Both the position numbers and the translations under genes were made by a program. From Ligula intestinalis (lineage: Eukaryota; Platyhelminthes; Cestoda; Diphyllobothriidea; Diphyllobothriidae), in assembly GCA_036362985.1 (NCBI GenBank), contig JAYGXS010000005.1, positions 33,369,715 through 33,433,714 on the forward strand: 64,000 bases of DNA. Direction: 5' to 3'. Below are positions 23,644 to 36,900 of this stretch, one piece after another; within the stretch, counting starts at the first letter, position 1, and every line of letters starts with the position of its first letter. The notes under the pieces were generated by a model that saw nothing but the letters and a program-made list of their open reading frames with translations, was not told where the DNA came from and did not search any database.

Positions 23644-24149
23644 GGTGATACCAGAACTGTCGCGCATGGGGAGAAAGTATATGCGAGAAAGGATTGCCTG
23701 CCGCTGAGAGTGCTTGATGCGCGTCAGGAGGAGTCCATTGCAGATTTTTTCAGTGTCATAAGGGTTATAAGAGGAAACGATCGCAAATGTCACGAGAACA
23801 TCACCGAAGTGACGAAGATGCGCCCGTATATGCCCTCGCTGCTTATCGAGTCTGTCGACCAGATGAGGAAAACAGGGGGGCCGCCACGATCGTCTGAAGT
23901 CCGTTATTTACCACTAATAGAAGGAACTTTAGAAAGCATTCGACAACACTGAATGGCAGGACCGATCGTCCGAATATTGCTCAAGTCGATGAAAATTTTC
24001 CTGCAGGGTTACTTCATTATCTGCTTTGCGGACAACATTCCAAATTTTAAAGTGGCAGCAAAAATCACAATTTTGCAGATTTCTCGGCTTTTGCAGTCGT
24101 AAAGATATATAAGAAATAGCGTAGGGCTTAAATATAAAATTTATTTATT

Positions 24150-24950
24150 TATTTAGAATGGAATTCTGCGTAACTCCACTCTTAACCGCCACCTCCGCCG
24201 ATCGCTGAGCACCAAGACGTACGTTCTGAGCTCAACCGGTCAGAAAGTTTTCGATCCAATGTAAAAGGTTGCCATTTACCCCAATACGGTTGAGTTTGTA
24301 TAAAAGACGCTGATGAAACGCAGTGTCAAATGCGTGTCAAATGTGTGCACCATATTTTCTTCATCAAGTACTCGGGTCCATTGTTCCAGAAAATAGAGCG
24401 AATTGGTGAATCAGAACCTTCCACTACAGAAACCGTGTTGCTTGTCAGAGAGAAGTGGAGGAAGCTCCAAAGATTGCATGAAACCTATTTTGACTTTTTT
24501 CGCCATAATAACGAATAAATAAATCAATTTATATTCAAGGCCCAAAAGGCTTCGTCATTGTGGAATATAGAATTGAGGCTTACCGGTCTGTAGATTTTCA
24601 CAGACACCCGGCGCACGCTTATATGAATGGGTGAGCTCCATGCTGTCATCCAATTGAGCGACAATTGACCTGCATTTAGGGACGCTCGGAAGAATATATA
24701 CAGCGGTTCTGCCAACTCCACGGCTAGCTCTTTTACCAGCCTTGCAAGTATTCCATCCAAACATGGTGACTTCGTTTCTCAGAGGTTTAAAGTTCTGACA
24801 GAAAAGAAACTTCTGTGAGGTCAGCCAAATCAATGGTCGGAATCTTCTCTGCACAAAAGTTGATGGTAGTTGGCTTGGCTTTTCTCGCATTTTGAGTTTG
24901 GTTGCCAATACTCTTAATCGACTTTATTCCTCATACGGACACATTTCTCC
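24150..24950 (-). mobile_element. CR1-like LINE, N-terminal part of reverse transcriptase, copy B
   Basis: The minus strand reads MDGILARLVKELAVELAEPL, then SPIHISVRRVS and YRPVSLNSI, then (after a frame change) QHGFCSGRF and FLEQWTRVLDEEN, and finally FHQRLLYKLNRIG and LHWIENFLTG followed by a stop. These are the finger and early palm motifs of a CR1-type RT. Its last block overlaps the first block of copy A, so it is a separate insertion, not its missing front. It ends at 24130-24160 in a (TTTA)n-like tract. Confidence 0.75.
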
Positions 24951-25199
24951 AAATGGACGACCTCGTGAGCACTTTAACTTATGCAGTCGTTGGTGTAACA
25001 CCGTTGACAATCACAAAACCCGCCAACTACAGGTCACCGATATGCTGAATTCGAGAGCGCTTGTTTGAGATGTTTCGAATCCACCTCAAGAGGTGACACC
25101 TGAAGACTGTTCAGCCCAGCTTTAAGAGGGGACGTTGATGTGGTACACAATCAATGCCTCGTGAAAATTCATATAAACTGTATGCACGATATTCCCTAC

Positions 25200-25960
25200 A
25201 TCTAGAGTAAATTGGTGTCTAAATATGTTTGCGTTACCCTCTTCAGAGTCAGTATTCGTCTTCTCCTATTTTCAAGGATCATTTCCATCATTCTCCATTT
25301 TGGAACTTTAAGGATGGTCTTCGCAATTTCTGTTGATGATAGTCGCGGGTTTTTCTGCCTCGCCAGACTTTCGGTAGACTCTGCAGTCCACGTGAACGCA
25401 TCTCCGGTATTTCAGTGATGTTCTCTTGACATCTATTGTCGTCTTTTCATTTCGACCCATTTGTCTGCATGTCTCACCCAAATAATATTATAAAATTTCG
25501 ACAATGAAAGCTTGCGTTCCGAACTCTGGCACGTTTTTATCAACATTAAAGTACCATCTCACTTCATCATCTCAATCTTACTACTTATTAATAACCTAAG
25601 CAGTTTTTGTCCTTAATTGTTTTGAAATCGGGGGTTCGCTGAACTCCACCTCTGATTTCATTGATAGGAGTTTTTCACTGCTTCCAGCTCAGTTTACCAT
25701 ACTTACCGAATATTGCTGCATATTGCTTTAAATTATGTGAATTGTATGTGAATTAATATGCATAATGTACTACTCATTTCTGTTGTTTAGACAGTAATTC
25801 ACAGTCCTTATTACAACACTAAGTGTGCAATGAATGGACCTCATGTGCATTTTATATGCAGTTTATTATTACCAATTACCTACGGGATAAGAGCACTTTT
25901 CAGAAAATACATGCCGCTATGGAATGATTCTAGGCAGTGTATTGTAAATACTACTGCCAG
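25200..25960. repeat. Diverged repeat, first copy (partner at 26.6-27.3 kb)
   Basis: Shared landmarks with the second copy include GTCACATCTCC-like GAACGCATCTCCGGTATTTCAG versus CACATCTCCAGCATTTCGG, GGGTTCGCTGAACTC, and TAGGAGTTTTTTCACTGCT. Order and spacing agree over about 500 nt. No coding frame is conserved. It may be a non-coding part of the CR1-like elements around it. Confidence 0.55.
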
Positions 25961-26599
25961 AAGAAGCAGAGCAATCTTCGGGTAATTATTTTTTACATAT
26001 GGATGACTTGATTGTAAAAGTTTTCGGAGACTTTATTTGCGCTTCTTTATAAAGTGGTGCTCCGGGCAGACTCGCCACCGAAATCGGTTCCAACAAGACT
26101 TCGAGAAGAAGGGAACATGGTGTGACTGGTTTGCCAGCGAAATCCTTCATCGGTGTGGGTGATACGTCATCTTGATCCGGTGATTCTGACTCATCCACTG
26201 CTAACAGCGATAATATTGCTTTGTAGCAAACATTTTGCAGCATATGTAACAAATCTAGATATTTATGCAAGAATGTGTCAAACAAATACATAGCTAGTTT
26301 TGGCAATAGAAGAAAAAAACCGAGCAGGACTTGGTATTACTGGATGATCGTGACTTTTCGGAAGCCAGTCCTTTTGCGGTTGCAATCGATTAGGCTAACA
26401 TATTTACCTTCGAAATTCACAATGGGAGTCCCGAAGCAATCTTTCACAGCCTTTTGCATGAAATGGTGGTAAATTTCAAAGCAGTGATTGGTTTGCGTTT
26501 TCGACAGTATAATAAGGGGATAGGCAGAGCTTTTGGAAACCCTATTTACAGACTTTGACAAAGGTCCCTGGTATATGAAGTGGTTATACTTATATGAAA

Positions 26600-27340
26600 T
26601 TGTTTTCCATATATGTCTTTTTCTTCCTCTTTAAAAAGATATTTTTAACGGTGTTTCCTCCTCTTCTCTGTCCAGTCAATATTGCCATTCTCCGTTCCCC
26701 GTTTTACAAATCTGCCGATGGGCTTCGTGGTCTCTATTCATGCCCATGGCGGTTCTGCTTTTTCGGCAGCTCGTCACTGGACTCCGCTATCCACAAGGTC
26801 ACATCTCCAGCATTTCGGTGATGAACAAGTGACCTCTACCGTTCCTCATCTTTTCGACCCTATTGTCCACGTTGGCCTCCTCCGGTCTCACCTCCCTGAT
26901 GGTTGATCATGAAGCCAGTCGGGCGGTGTTACAGTGGTGAAAGGCAGCATGCGCTGCTATGTGATTTCTCCAACGGCAAGAACCGTTTCCAACCCTCATA
27001 CGTTCTAATCAACGGGTCATGTCTCATTGCACTACAATCAATCCTATCAACCAAACTATTTTATTCTGTGGAAGCAGCTCTTTCTCATATGTTTTGTTTT
27101 TTAAAGTGGGGTTCGCTGAACTCTGCCCATGCTTTAATGGTAGGAGTTTTTTCACTGCTCCTCCTTAGTTCATCATGCGTTTCAGAGAGTGTTCACTATT
27201 ACCTTAAAACGCTGATATGTTAGTGAATGGGAATTTATCTGCATATATTACTAAACGCTCCCGCTGCCTATGTGGTATCTCACGGAGAGAAGCACTAATC
27301 AACTTTGTATTTATTTTTCCACAGCACTAAGTTTGCAATT
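26600..27340. repeat. Diverged repeat, second copy
   Basis: See the copy at 25.2 kb for the shared landmarks. The right end (GGGCCTAAAATATAAAATTTATTGATTTATTTTAG, 27351-27386 region) directly joins the CR1-like copy C and resembles the tract at 24125-24157 next to copy B, so the unit probably travels with that LINE family. Confidence 0.5.
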
Positions 27341-27401
27341 ATGAGGCCCTCTGGGCCTAAAATATAAAATTTATTGATTTATTTTAGATCATGAATGTGT
27401 T

Positions 27402-28350
27402 TTAGAGCAATATATGTACATCATATAAATACTTGTTGTCTACCAAATGTATGACCAGTAAGATAAGTGAGATTGACTCTTTTTTGAAATGCGTCAACGC
27501 TTTCAGCGGGACCAACTGAGGAAGAAAGTTTATCCCAGTCTTCAATGAAAGGAGGTTTGCCCACACATCTAGTTTCACATGGTGTATCTTCATTTTGTAT
27601 AGATGAACTCGGAGATGTGTCGTTTGTGCGAATTTAGAGAAATCGACCATCTGAAGGGTACAGTCTACTCCCATGACGAGTTTGAACACCATGATCATAT
27701 CTCCTCTGTATTGCCAATAATAGAGAGGACGGAGTTTGAGCCTACCTACTCAACCTTCATATGGCGGACCTCCTAGGCTGCTGATTAATTTGGTCACCAT
27801 TATTTAAACTTTCTCCAGCACTGAGTAATCTTCGTCCGCAAGTGGCACCACGCCAGGACGCAATATTCTACATCGGCCAAACAAAGCTTCCGAAGACTCA
27901 CCCAAAAAGCTCCTCATCAAAATAGACGATGGCCCTTCTGAACACTCCTAGAATGCTCATAGCTTTCTTTGCGGTTTTGACACAGTGAGTTGACGGTTTG
28001 ATGTTGGGCGTCATACATACACCTACATCCCGTAGTTCATTCACTTGTCCAACTTGATGACCTCCGGTTAAGTAGTCATACCTAAATTAAACCACCTTTC
28101 TGTGCCTAGACCGTAGGCGGATGACTTGGCATTTGTTTAAATTGAACTGCAGTAACCACTTTTACACAACTTTGCAAACGATCCAAGTCATTTTGTAAGG
28201 TCTGTCCATCCTCCGAGGTTTTGAATGACTTCCTAATCTTTAGATTATCTGCAAACATGCCTTTCTCACAGGTGAGGTAATCAAGGCAGTCGTTCGCATA
28301 CACTAGAAACAGAATGGGATCCAGAAAGCTCCCCCAGGACCCGGACATGG
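27402..28350 (-). mobile_element. CR1-like LINE relic, copy C
   Basis: A more decayed relative of copy A on the minus strand. It retains LDPILFLVYANDCL, a damaged catalytic box FADNLKIRKS (second Asp replaced by Asn), TSEDGQTLQNDLDRLQ, and the C-terminal block with GVDCTLQMVDFSKFAQTTHL. The PQGSVLGP motif has become GSFLD. Loss of the catalytic Asp and frame breaks show it is dead. Confidence 0.75.
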
Positions 28351-28509
28351 TTTTTCTGGTCAAATTTCAATTTGATACAATTGCCCTAAGACAGTTTTGT
28401 AATCAACTCAAAATACTGCATAGGGAATACGATCCAAACAGACCTTTCCTCGGAATATACGGTGTCAGTTGTTTGAGTGTTTTTTATATCAATTTTCTCT
28501 CCGCAAAAT

Positions 28510-29700
28510 AGGCTTAAATATTGCGAATAATGTACTGCTTTCATTTCCATCCTCATTAATCCCCATGGTATTCACTGGTCTACAGTTGATGAACGGTACC
28601 TGTGTTTCACTTGCTTCTTATGTGACTGTATAATACATTTGAATTCTCCCCGATACGGTTCAGAAGGTCTCTTCCAAATGTTTTCAGCTTTTAAAGATGA
28701 ATCGCTTAACTGACTTCCTTCGGGCCTAAAGACCATCAATGGATTCAAAGTTCCAATCAGCTAGAGTATGTCTCCACAGGCACCTTTTGCTCACTACTCT
28801 TCGTAAATCCTATGTGACGCATAAGTGCTTGACCCATAGTTTCGGTGGGGCATGCGACACACATAAAATAATCACACGCAATTCCTGGCTAGTTTAATAT
28901 AAAAATATAAATCACATTGTATATTGTTTAGTACGGAGTAAATTTTAGCTAACAGATCACGCAAAACCTTATTTAGTCTCTAGTAGTCTGTTTGGGTGCC
29001 AAAAAATGAAGGAATTGGACCTCCTGAATACTGTCCAAAGATTTATTTAAAAACAGATCCATACAGTTTGATTGATATGCCTCACACTCTCGAGAGAAAC
29101 TAGATGTGGTGACGTGCATGCCATGTCAGATAAACTTTGATTCAAATTAGGTCCTGGACTACCTGCACATATTAATCTCCTGTCAATAATTTGGTCTGGT
29201 GAAGACCACTATGCTTAGATGTCCGTCAGATTAGCAATAATTTCTAGATTCCCTAGAAGAAGAACATCAACCCTAGGATCTTCAAAGCATTTTTCCCAGC
29301 TATAAATTTAAAGCAAGCGAAAATGGGCAAATTTATTTGTACAAATAAATTTTGTATAGCTTGTAAACTGCCTCTTAGCTTTTCGTGAATGACGTTACAA
29401 TTAGATAACAAATAATTTTGAATTTTGAAAGACTCAATAATAGCAAGGTCTATTTATCGCGGCGAATAGTCAGTAGTAATGTCACCTTAAAACTTGGGAA
29501 AGGAAAGTAAGGATAGGAATACACAAGAATAAAATGTTGATTAATTGTGGAATGCATTTACTAGAGCAGTTGGAGATTAAACACATGCCCTCACTGCTTA
29601 CATAGGTCGAGTTTCTCTTGCCGTATATAGGCTGCTTCCATGTAGCATAAGGCCCGTTTTTTGTGTTCGAACAAGAACTAGGAAGGATATGTAGATGTTA
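28510..29700. other. Intergenic, no feature recognised
   Basis: AT-rich sequence without a supported gene, RNA or repeat. Confidence 0.4.
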
Positions 29701-29741
29701 ACCGAGTGACCACTCTCTAGCTAGTGTATTGTGATGGAGGA

Positions 29742-30540
29742 CTAAGACACCTTGTTTTCTTGTTTGAAAAGCCAAGCAGGCAAATTGTCAGCAGCCCTCG
29801 TCGCCAATCGCATTTGTGTATGGCCAATGAAGTTGCATCCGCAAGAGCACGTGAATTCATGGACGTAGTTTGGGGTGGCGTGCAAAGGCAAGACTTCCTT
29901 CGACCGGTTAACTGGAAGGCTATTAATTGGAGTGATGAACACCGGTTCAGCTGCATAGTACGTTCTCTGTATGGAACCGTTCAACAATCAAGTACTTGTT
30001 TTTGAGATATTGTCTCCCTTAAAAGGATAAGGATATAAAAGTGGCTTTTTCGGAACCGACCGGTCCGTAGATTTCGACCGTAAAGAACTGCTGTATTTTT
30101 GAATTAAACGTAGAGGATAGCTACATTTAAGTGGGGCCTCTTTTATGCAGGCAATCTCAGCAGGTTTGGTCTCACTGGAGCAAATATGCTTAGCTCTCTG
30201 AAAGAGTAAGTACCAGATTTCATTTTCGCTGTGTTGGCACGAAAATGGTAAAATATAGGTAATTGGCCTTTCCATGTAGTCTTGTGGAAAATATTAGCCT
30301 TATTAAACAAACATCCTCACTGAGCAGGAGGACGTCTAGGGAGGCCAACTTGTGTTTCTGCTCCATCTCTACCATAAATCTAATCTTTGGCTGCACTTTA
30401 TTCCAACAATGAAGAAGAGTTTCGGCATCTTTTTCGTATCAACAAAATTGAATATATCATGCTTGTATTGCCTGTATATTGTTTTCTTATTAATTTTCGA
30501 TGACAAATTTTCTTCTTTGTGACCCAAAGAATGTCGGCGA
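29742..30540 (-). mobile_element. Penelope-like element relic upstream of SMC2
   Basis: The minus strand shows, in order, LLHCWNKVQPKIRFMVEMEQ followed by KHKLASLDVLL (RT thumb), HICSSETKPAEI, YPLRLIQKYSSS, YPFKGDNIS, then the nuclease block FTCSCGCNFIGHTQMRL and LPAWLFKQ. The order matches Penelope-like elements from thumb through linker to GIY-YIG nuclease (YIG has become FIG). Frame changes occur around 29990 and 30300. The relic lies antisense about 450 nt upstream of the SMC2 start codon, so any SMC2 promoter must be in or next to it. Confidence 0.75.
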
Positions 30541-30959
30541 AGGTAGTCAGCCTCACAGCCTCAGAATCATACGAGAACATTCATCGTCTGCATTCCGCGC
30601 GCGTGATCCCCAGAGGCCTTACACTATCTGCTCGAAGCAGGTGAATTCCAGATTATATCACTAAGGAGTCATCCGCTGCCTCAGTGAATAAGTTTCTGGC
30701 CACGAGATTATGTTTAGGAAGAATGCACCCATATGGATTTTGACTTCATCAATCTTATAAAGTACGGTCTTCACGGAGTTTCAGATTTCGGGATGGCTTG
30801 GGTTCCGTGGCTAAAATTAACTGCTGAATGTTTAACGTTGTTTATGATGTTTGAAATCGTATATGCAGGAAAATTATACATTTTGGTTATTTTTAGTAAG
30901 AGAAACATAATTCTTCGCACTTCGTTTAACTTTATCCGATCGACCTTGACGAGCCTATA

Positions 30960-30990
30960 TGACGCATTTTTTGATGTACTTTTTTGAAAG
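30960..30990 (+). promoter_or_regulatory. 3' splice acceptor-like site directly before the SMC2 ATG
   Basis: The sequence TGTACTTTTTTGAAAG ends in AG immediately before the SMC2 start codon at 30991. It has the form of a splice acceptor. It could mark a non-coding first exon upstream or a spliced-leader trans-splicing site, which flatworms use. No TATA box or initiator was identified. The sequence alone cannot decide. Confidence 0.35.
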
Positions 30991-33900
30991 ATGTACATTA
31001 GGTCAATGGTCATTGATGGCTTCAAGTCTTACTGTCAGCGTACAGAAATACCAGGATTTGATGCGCAGTTCAATGCTATAACGGGGTTGAATGGTTCTGG
31101 GAAGTCAAATATATTGGATGCTATATGCTTTCTCCTTGGCATAACAAACCTTTCACAAGTATTCATTTTGCTACTTTAAGCTCATATTCCGAACCAGGTC
31201 AGAGCAACCAATCTCCAGGAATTGGTTTATAAGAGTGGACAGGCTGGAATAACAAAGGCCACAGTCAGTATTGTATTTGACAACGCAGACAAATCGTCTT
31301 CTCCGTACGGTTATGAGCAGTTTGACGAGCTCACTATCACTCGCCAGGTAATGTTCGTGAAAATTATTGCAGGCTTTAGATTGTTGTTGGTGGCAAAAAT
31401 AAATATCTGATTAATGGGACGAATGCTACAAACACGCGTGTCCAGGACTTGTTTCATTCCGTTCAACTGAACGTCAATAATCCACACTTTTTGATTATGC
31501 AAGGTCGCATCACGAAGGTGTTAAATATGAAACCACCCGAGGTTGTCCATTTCGACTAATATTATTTTTAGATTCTGTCACTACTAGAGGAAGCCGCCAG
31601 TACAAAATTGTATGAAACAAAAAAGGAGGCCGCGCTGAAAACGATCGAAAAAAAGGACTCAAAGCTGCGAGAAATTGACAGAGTCTTGAGAGAGGACATT
31701 ACTCCCACCATTAGAAAACTTCGAGAAGAACGAAGCAGCTACTTAGAATATCAAAAGGTGGTCCGTGAAATTGAACACTTGACGAAGTTCACCGTTGCAT
31801 ATGACTTTGCCTGTCTCGAAGACGCAACACAACGGACAAAGAATGATTTGCTGAAACTAGAAGCTCGGGTTAACGAAGAAAAACAGAAGGTTGAACAGCT
31901 CAACGACGAAAAAGCAAAATTGGAACAAAACCTTCGTGAGCTAACAGAAGAACATAATAAAGTTGGTTTTCTTTATTTCACTTCGTAGCCCCATGCTACT
32001 ACCTTCGGTATGAATGTTAACATTGTGCTATGGCTTTAGTTGCAAGGCCCCGCTCTTGAAGAAGCCGAAGCCATCATGTCGACGTGTCAGAAAGCCGAGG
32101 CGGTTGCATCTGGGGCGTCATGTCGCGCAGCCGAGAATCTGAAATCCACTCAGAGGCGGCTACACTCCCTCGCGACCCAATTCAAAGATCTAAATAAGCA
32201 GTTCACCGACAAGCAACGTGCCGCCGAGGTTGCTGCTGGAGCTGAGTTCCAAGAACTGGCGAAGGCTGCTCAACAGGCTACTGAGGATCTAACGGTTGCC
32301 CAAGCTAATCTGGAGGCAAGTAAACTTTTCTTACACGAGATTGTCTGTCTGTAGCCTTCATTCTACGTATAATTAACCCATATTTAACACTTCAAATGAA
32401 TTCAAATAGAAGTCATTTTTGGTCTGCTATTCGCTGCCTTTCATATGAATTTGAAAAAGATGCTTTAGCTCAATCACTTTTTGTATAAGGACAGGCACTG
32501 GCCCAAATTTTGAACACTTGTTTTATGTTTTTTTAAGTTCATGCATTAATTGACCCTGTTTGTAACCATATCTGTGACGATAGGTATTCGAATTTAGACT
32601 GCAGCTTCCCGTGCCACTCATAACTTCATGGAAAGTGTTAAGAAGTTGACTTCTCCGACCGCCATTTCAGTCACGTATCACTCGAATGTTTTATCGCACC
32701 TTGAGCATCTGCTTGAAGTTTGACGAAACATCCTGTGTCAAGTCATGTTCTTATAGTTTAGGCTGTCGCAGGACCTGTCATATTTCATTCCCATGCCCGA
32801 CACTTGAGCTTTTAACCTGTTATTTTATCGAACGCATGTAAACCGTGCCGGATATAAATGAGCGACGCATGATGCTCTTATCCAATTGTTTGCTTATCCT
32901 TTAAGTGATAAGGCTGCAAGGGCAATCCTCCCTCGTTATTGGGATCATTATCAAAACCGAGTCAGCCATAGAAACAATATTTCACCATCTGACGCTCGTG
33001 GACGCGCCACCATTAACTTTCGCGTATTACTTAACGTTGCATTGCTGCATGGGCATACTTTTTAAATGCAAATCTGTTCTAAATACAGTGTCTTTCACAG
33101 TTAGCGTGGTTTCTTATAAGACTTTGATATATCTTCTTAATCTTCACTTAAATTAGGAATTTAGTAAACCTCTCGCATTAAACTTAATTCATTAAGAAGC
33201 GCGGCGGCCACCTAAAATTGTTTGCAATGTAGGCGGCCGAATACCTCTCCGTTATACAGCGTAATGTCCAAGGGCACTGGATATGATCTAAATCGTAAAG
33301 GTAACCTTCTTTAAGTCAGATCTCAAACTGTTATACCCATAATATGTTGTCTTCCCCTACTCGAAAGCTAAACAAATGCAGATGCTAGTCGGTTCAGTCT
33401 TGTGATGAGCAGCCATGTTTTAATTGGGGAATGGAACCATCCTATCGAAGGACAACGTTTGTTTCAAGCCAAAACTGAACGTTTGAACACTGGCTAATGC
33501 TTTCCATTAACAACTAAATCGACCCTTAACTAACATTTTTTTTATAGATATTGCGGTTGATTAGGTTTATTTTCCAAAAGGCGTCAAACAAATCGCCTCC
33601 GAGGCTATCGTTTTCAAATTTACCTCCTTAAGTCTCTTAAACAGATAGCGGGATTTACTCATGCATCATTTTATGTGGCTTGCCGGTATTTATTCCGATG
33701 CCAAAACAATCGGTGATGGTGATGATGCTAACGACAAGTATGTACCTTTCTTTTAGGCAACCACTTCAGGCCTGTCTCGTGGTCAGGACGGGACATCTGC
33801 CAGCCTGGCCGAACAGGCCCGTCTCGCCGAGGGCCATCGTTTGGCCTTGGAGACGGAGTTTCGTCAGCTGGAGATGCGTGAACGTCATCTGGGCGAGGAG

Positions 33901-36900
33901 GTGCGGCAGGCTGAGCGCGAATTGGCCAAAGCCACCGGCGCAATGAAGCAGTTGGAGTCCGCACACGATGCCCAACGACGTCAACTCACTGGCCGAATTG
34001 ACCAGCTTTCCAAGCAGCTGAATAAGCTGAAGGCTGCGGATGAGGCCGCGGGTGGAGATGAGAGTACAATGGGAGGTAAGTGAGCATGCGTATACGAATG
34101 CAGCGTTATATTATTGAACCGGCTAAGTGGGTCTGTTAAGCTCCATATAGTGATCGAATTGTTCCCATATAGTCTATGTTGCCCGGACTTAAGAATGCTT
34201 GCAGATTTTTAGTGTGCACGTGTGTGCGTTGGCGACTGGCATTGACTAAATTGACTTGGTCGTGGGTACTTGAATGTGCTGCACTGCGGCTGCTAACAGT
34301 TGGTCACTCTGTTCTCATGGAAAGCTACCTGTAGATCATCTGTAATTCATTGACCCAGCCGAGAACACTATGTAGCTAACATCTGCTCGCGGTGGTGGTG
34401 GCTGCGGTTGTCATCGTCGTTATCCATTACCGGAGACGCAGCACCCGCGTTATAAGACTCGAGATTGTATTCTGCAACTCTGTTCGCCCAGAAGATCACT
34501 GTGCTGACTGCAGATGAGTAGTCATTCCTGTCTATGTTTTGCCTCCACACGTTTTGAATGATAGTCCTAGTTCTTCCTTTCTTATGGATATGGAAAGCAG
34601 CGGAGTTATGTGGAAATTTACTTGCAGATGACTTGCGCGCTCATCGTGCTTCCTTTACCTGTCCTGCAGAATGTTAGTTATGCTTGTCCTGGATTTTGAA
34701 TGTGTTAGCATAAAATATCAGGTCCAACTATATTGCAACCCGTGCTGATGATCTGTTAAACATATACTCCGATGCGTTCCTACCGGCCATCTCAATGTGA
34801 GTGCCGCGCTCTGACCCCAATATAACGCGGGAAGTCAGAATAAACATTTAAGCGAACGTTGTCGCTAGTACTACTTATTCTACTATTGCTGCTGCTGCTT
34901 GAAAGTACATCCCATTTGAAAGTATTGATAGTCGTGTACACGAAACCCCTTCTACTTTTGCTATTTGAGAGAAAAAAAATATGATCGCGGGAAAAGGAGT
35001 TTTATTAGTCTGATGTTTCGGATTCTCATTTAAATCCATCGTCGGAGCCTGCATCAGATAAGCCCAGCGTTTTCACAAGTAGTACGGCCGTCTACAAAAC
35101 TGTTGGTCCACCGATTTTGTTTCTTTCCATTCTGCGTACGGTTAGCTAGAATTCGTAGGTCACCCCTCAGAGTTACCCCCTAGTGATGTGTCATTATTTT
35201 GTTTTTCCAGAGCCCCGTTCCTCTCCTATGTCACCGCTTGCCGAAATAGCAGGCTTCCTTTTTGCCCTGTATTTAGCTGTCGAACTCTTGTATTATGGGA
35301 TAGACCTTTTTGTTGGTTTAACCGCTGCCTATTCGAACCTTTACTTCCTCAAAGACTTCTGACTCTACCATTTCTTCCTTGTTTAGAGAGGTATAACCAG
35401 ATCGCTCGTACCCTGCGTGACCTCCAAGCCAAGAATGACGAGTTCGCGCGGAAATTTAATCAGCTTACCGTCGAATATGCTGATCCAGAACCTCATTTTG
35501 ACCGACGACGAGTCCTTGGGATTGTGGCCAAATTGTTTGATCTCACGGACCCCAAGTACGCCACAGCTATCGAAGTAGCTGCCGGGGGAAAGGTATGTCA
35601 GTCGAATCGTTGTTCGCGTTTCCATTCTTTTGTTGGGGACCTGATAGTAAACTCTGCCTTAGTCGAGTTGTTACCTTATCTGCTCTAACAGATAACTTGA
35701 CAAAATCACCTTGGCACTCCTTGACCTATATGTGAATGTATATGTACGTAGTGACTTTTGCCAAGTATAGGCTGTCTGCAGGCATAGTACAATGCTTAGT
35801 TTTCCATAGACTTACCATAATCACAGCATATCGTCTTCCTATGCTGGTATTAACTGGCAATTTAGCGGAGTGATAGTAGTACTGTTACTAAATTTGTCGA
35901 ATCTATAAGTCAGAATGACTGCTGATTTGGATCAGCGCTGAGGTTCAAGTCAATCTGGATTTTTGCTATTCCGCATAATACATGTTCGTGGCTGGAGCAC
36001 GTCATGGCTAGCCTTTCTTTCAGCGTTCTCACCGCTATCCACCAAAGCTGTGTCAGATTTTACCAAGTTTCGGACTACAAGAGCTAGTGACTGCTGTTAG
36101 ATGTAATATGTGAATGCTGAGGAGGCTAATACTAATAGGAATAAATGCATTGTAATGCAAGTTCAGTAGACACAGTCTACTACATGGGAGCCCTGTTTTT
36201 ACTCACCTTTGGGTTGAGTTTGTTTTGCATGCATTTATATGAATAAAGTACATAGTGGGCTTCTTATAGTAGCAAGTTAGACCAGATAATCTTTCGCCAT
36301 CGGTCTCAATTTAGTATAACGGGTGAGAATATGAGCATATCACCCGAGGTGATTGTGTGGGCGCCTGGGTTCATCCAGCAGGTAAGATTTTCAGCTTACC
36401 TCACATTTATTACTGCTACGACTTATGCTTATACTGTTAGGTCGTTATACTGATATTACTGGTAGTGGCAGTCTCGTTTTTATTTAAGTGAAAATGGGAG
36501 AGTACAAGTACCATTCAAAGTATAAATGATGAATACAGTAAGGCGAGTGCACACTGCAAGTACTACCCTGAAGGACAGCAGTATGACAATACAGTATCAG
36601 GTAGGTACAGTAGGACCGTCTAAGTCATTGTAACAGGAATAGGGCAATATTAGGGATGCTGCTAGTATTAGTGATAGTGGTGATACTAGCACATCAGGGC
36701 TTTCCTTGGTTTTCGCCCACTCAACTCTATCCATCAGGCTGTGTCATCTTATTGGTTAGCGAGACGCTATTGAGTAATATCGTAGGTTCTGTCATGTCTT
36801 TATGTCACATGATGCTACTTGCTGTTATCTTTTTGAGTTATTGTAGTATTTACTCTATCTTGAGGTTTAAGGGACATCTCCTGTCTAAAAGGAGAGCAAT

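Noticed and set aside
23710..23952. An 80-codon plus-strand frame between CR1-like copies
   Set aside because: No family, splice context or repeat copy supports it; probably random.
22559..24950. Single full-length CR1-like element formed by copies A and B
   Set aside because: Both contain the same RT segment (LLYKLNRIG... and LISKMHQMG...), so they are two separate, truncated insertions.
30733..30987. An 84-codon frame directly upstream of SMC2
   Set aside because: Composition is AT-driven, no family is recognised, and it ends before the SMC2 start; more likely untranslated or promoter sequence.
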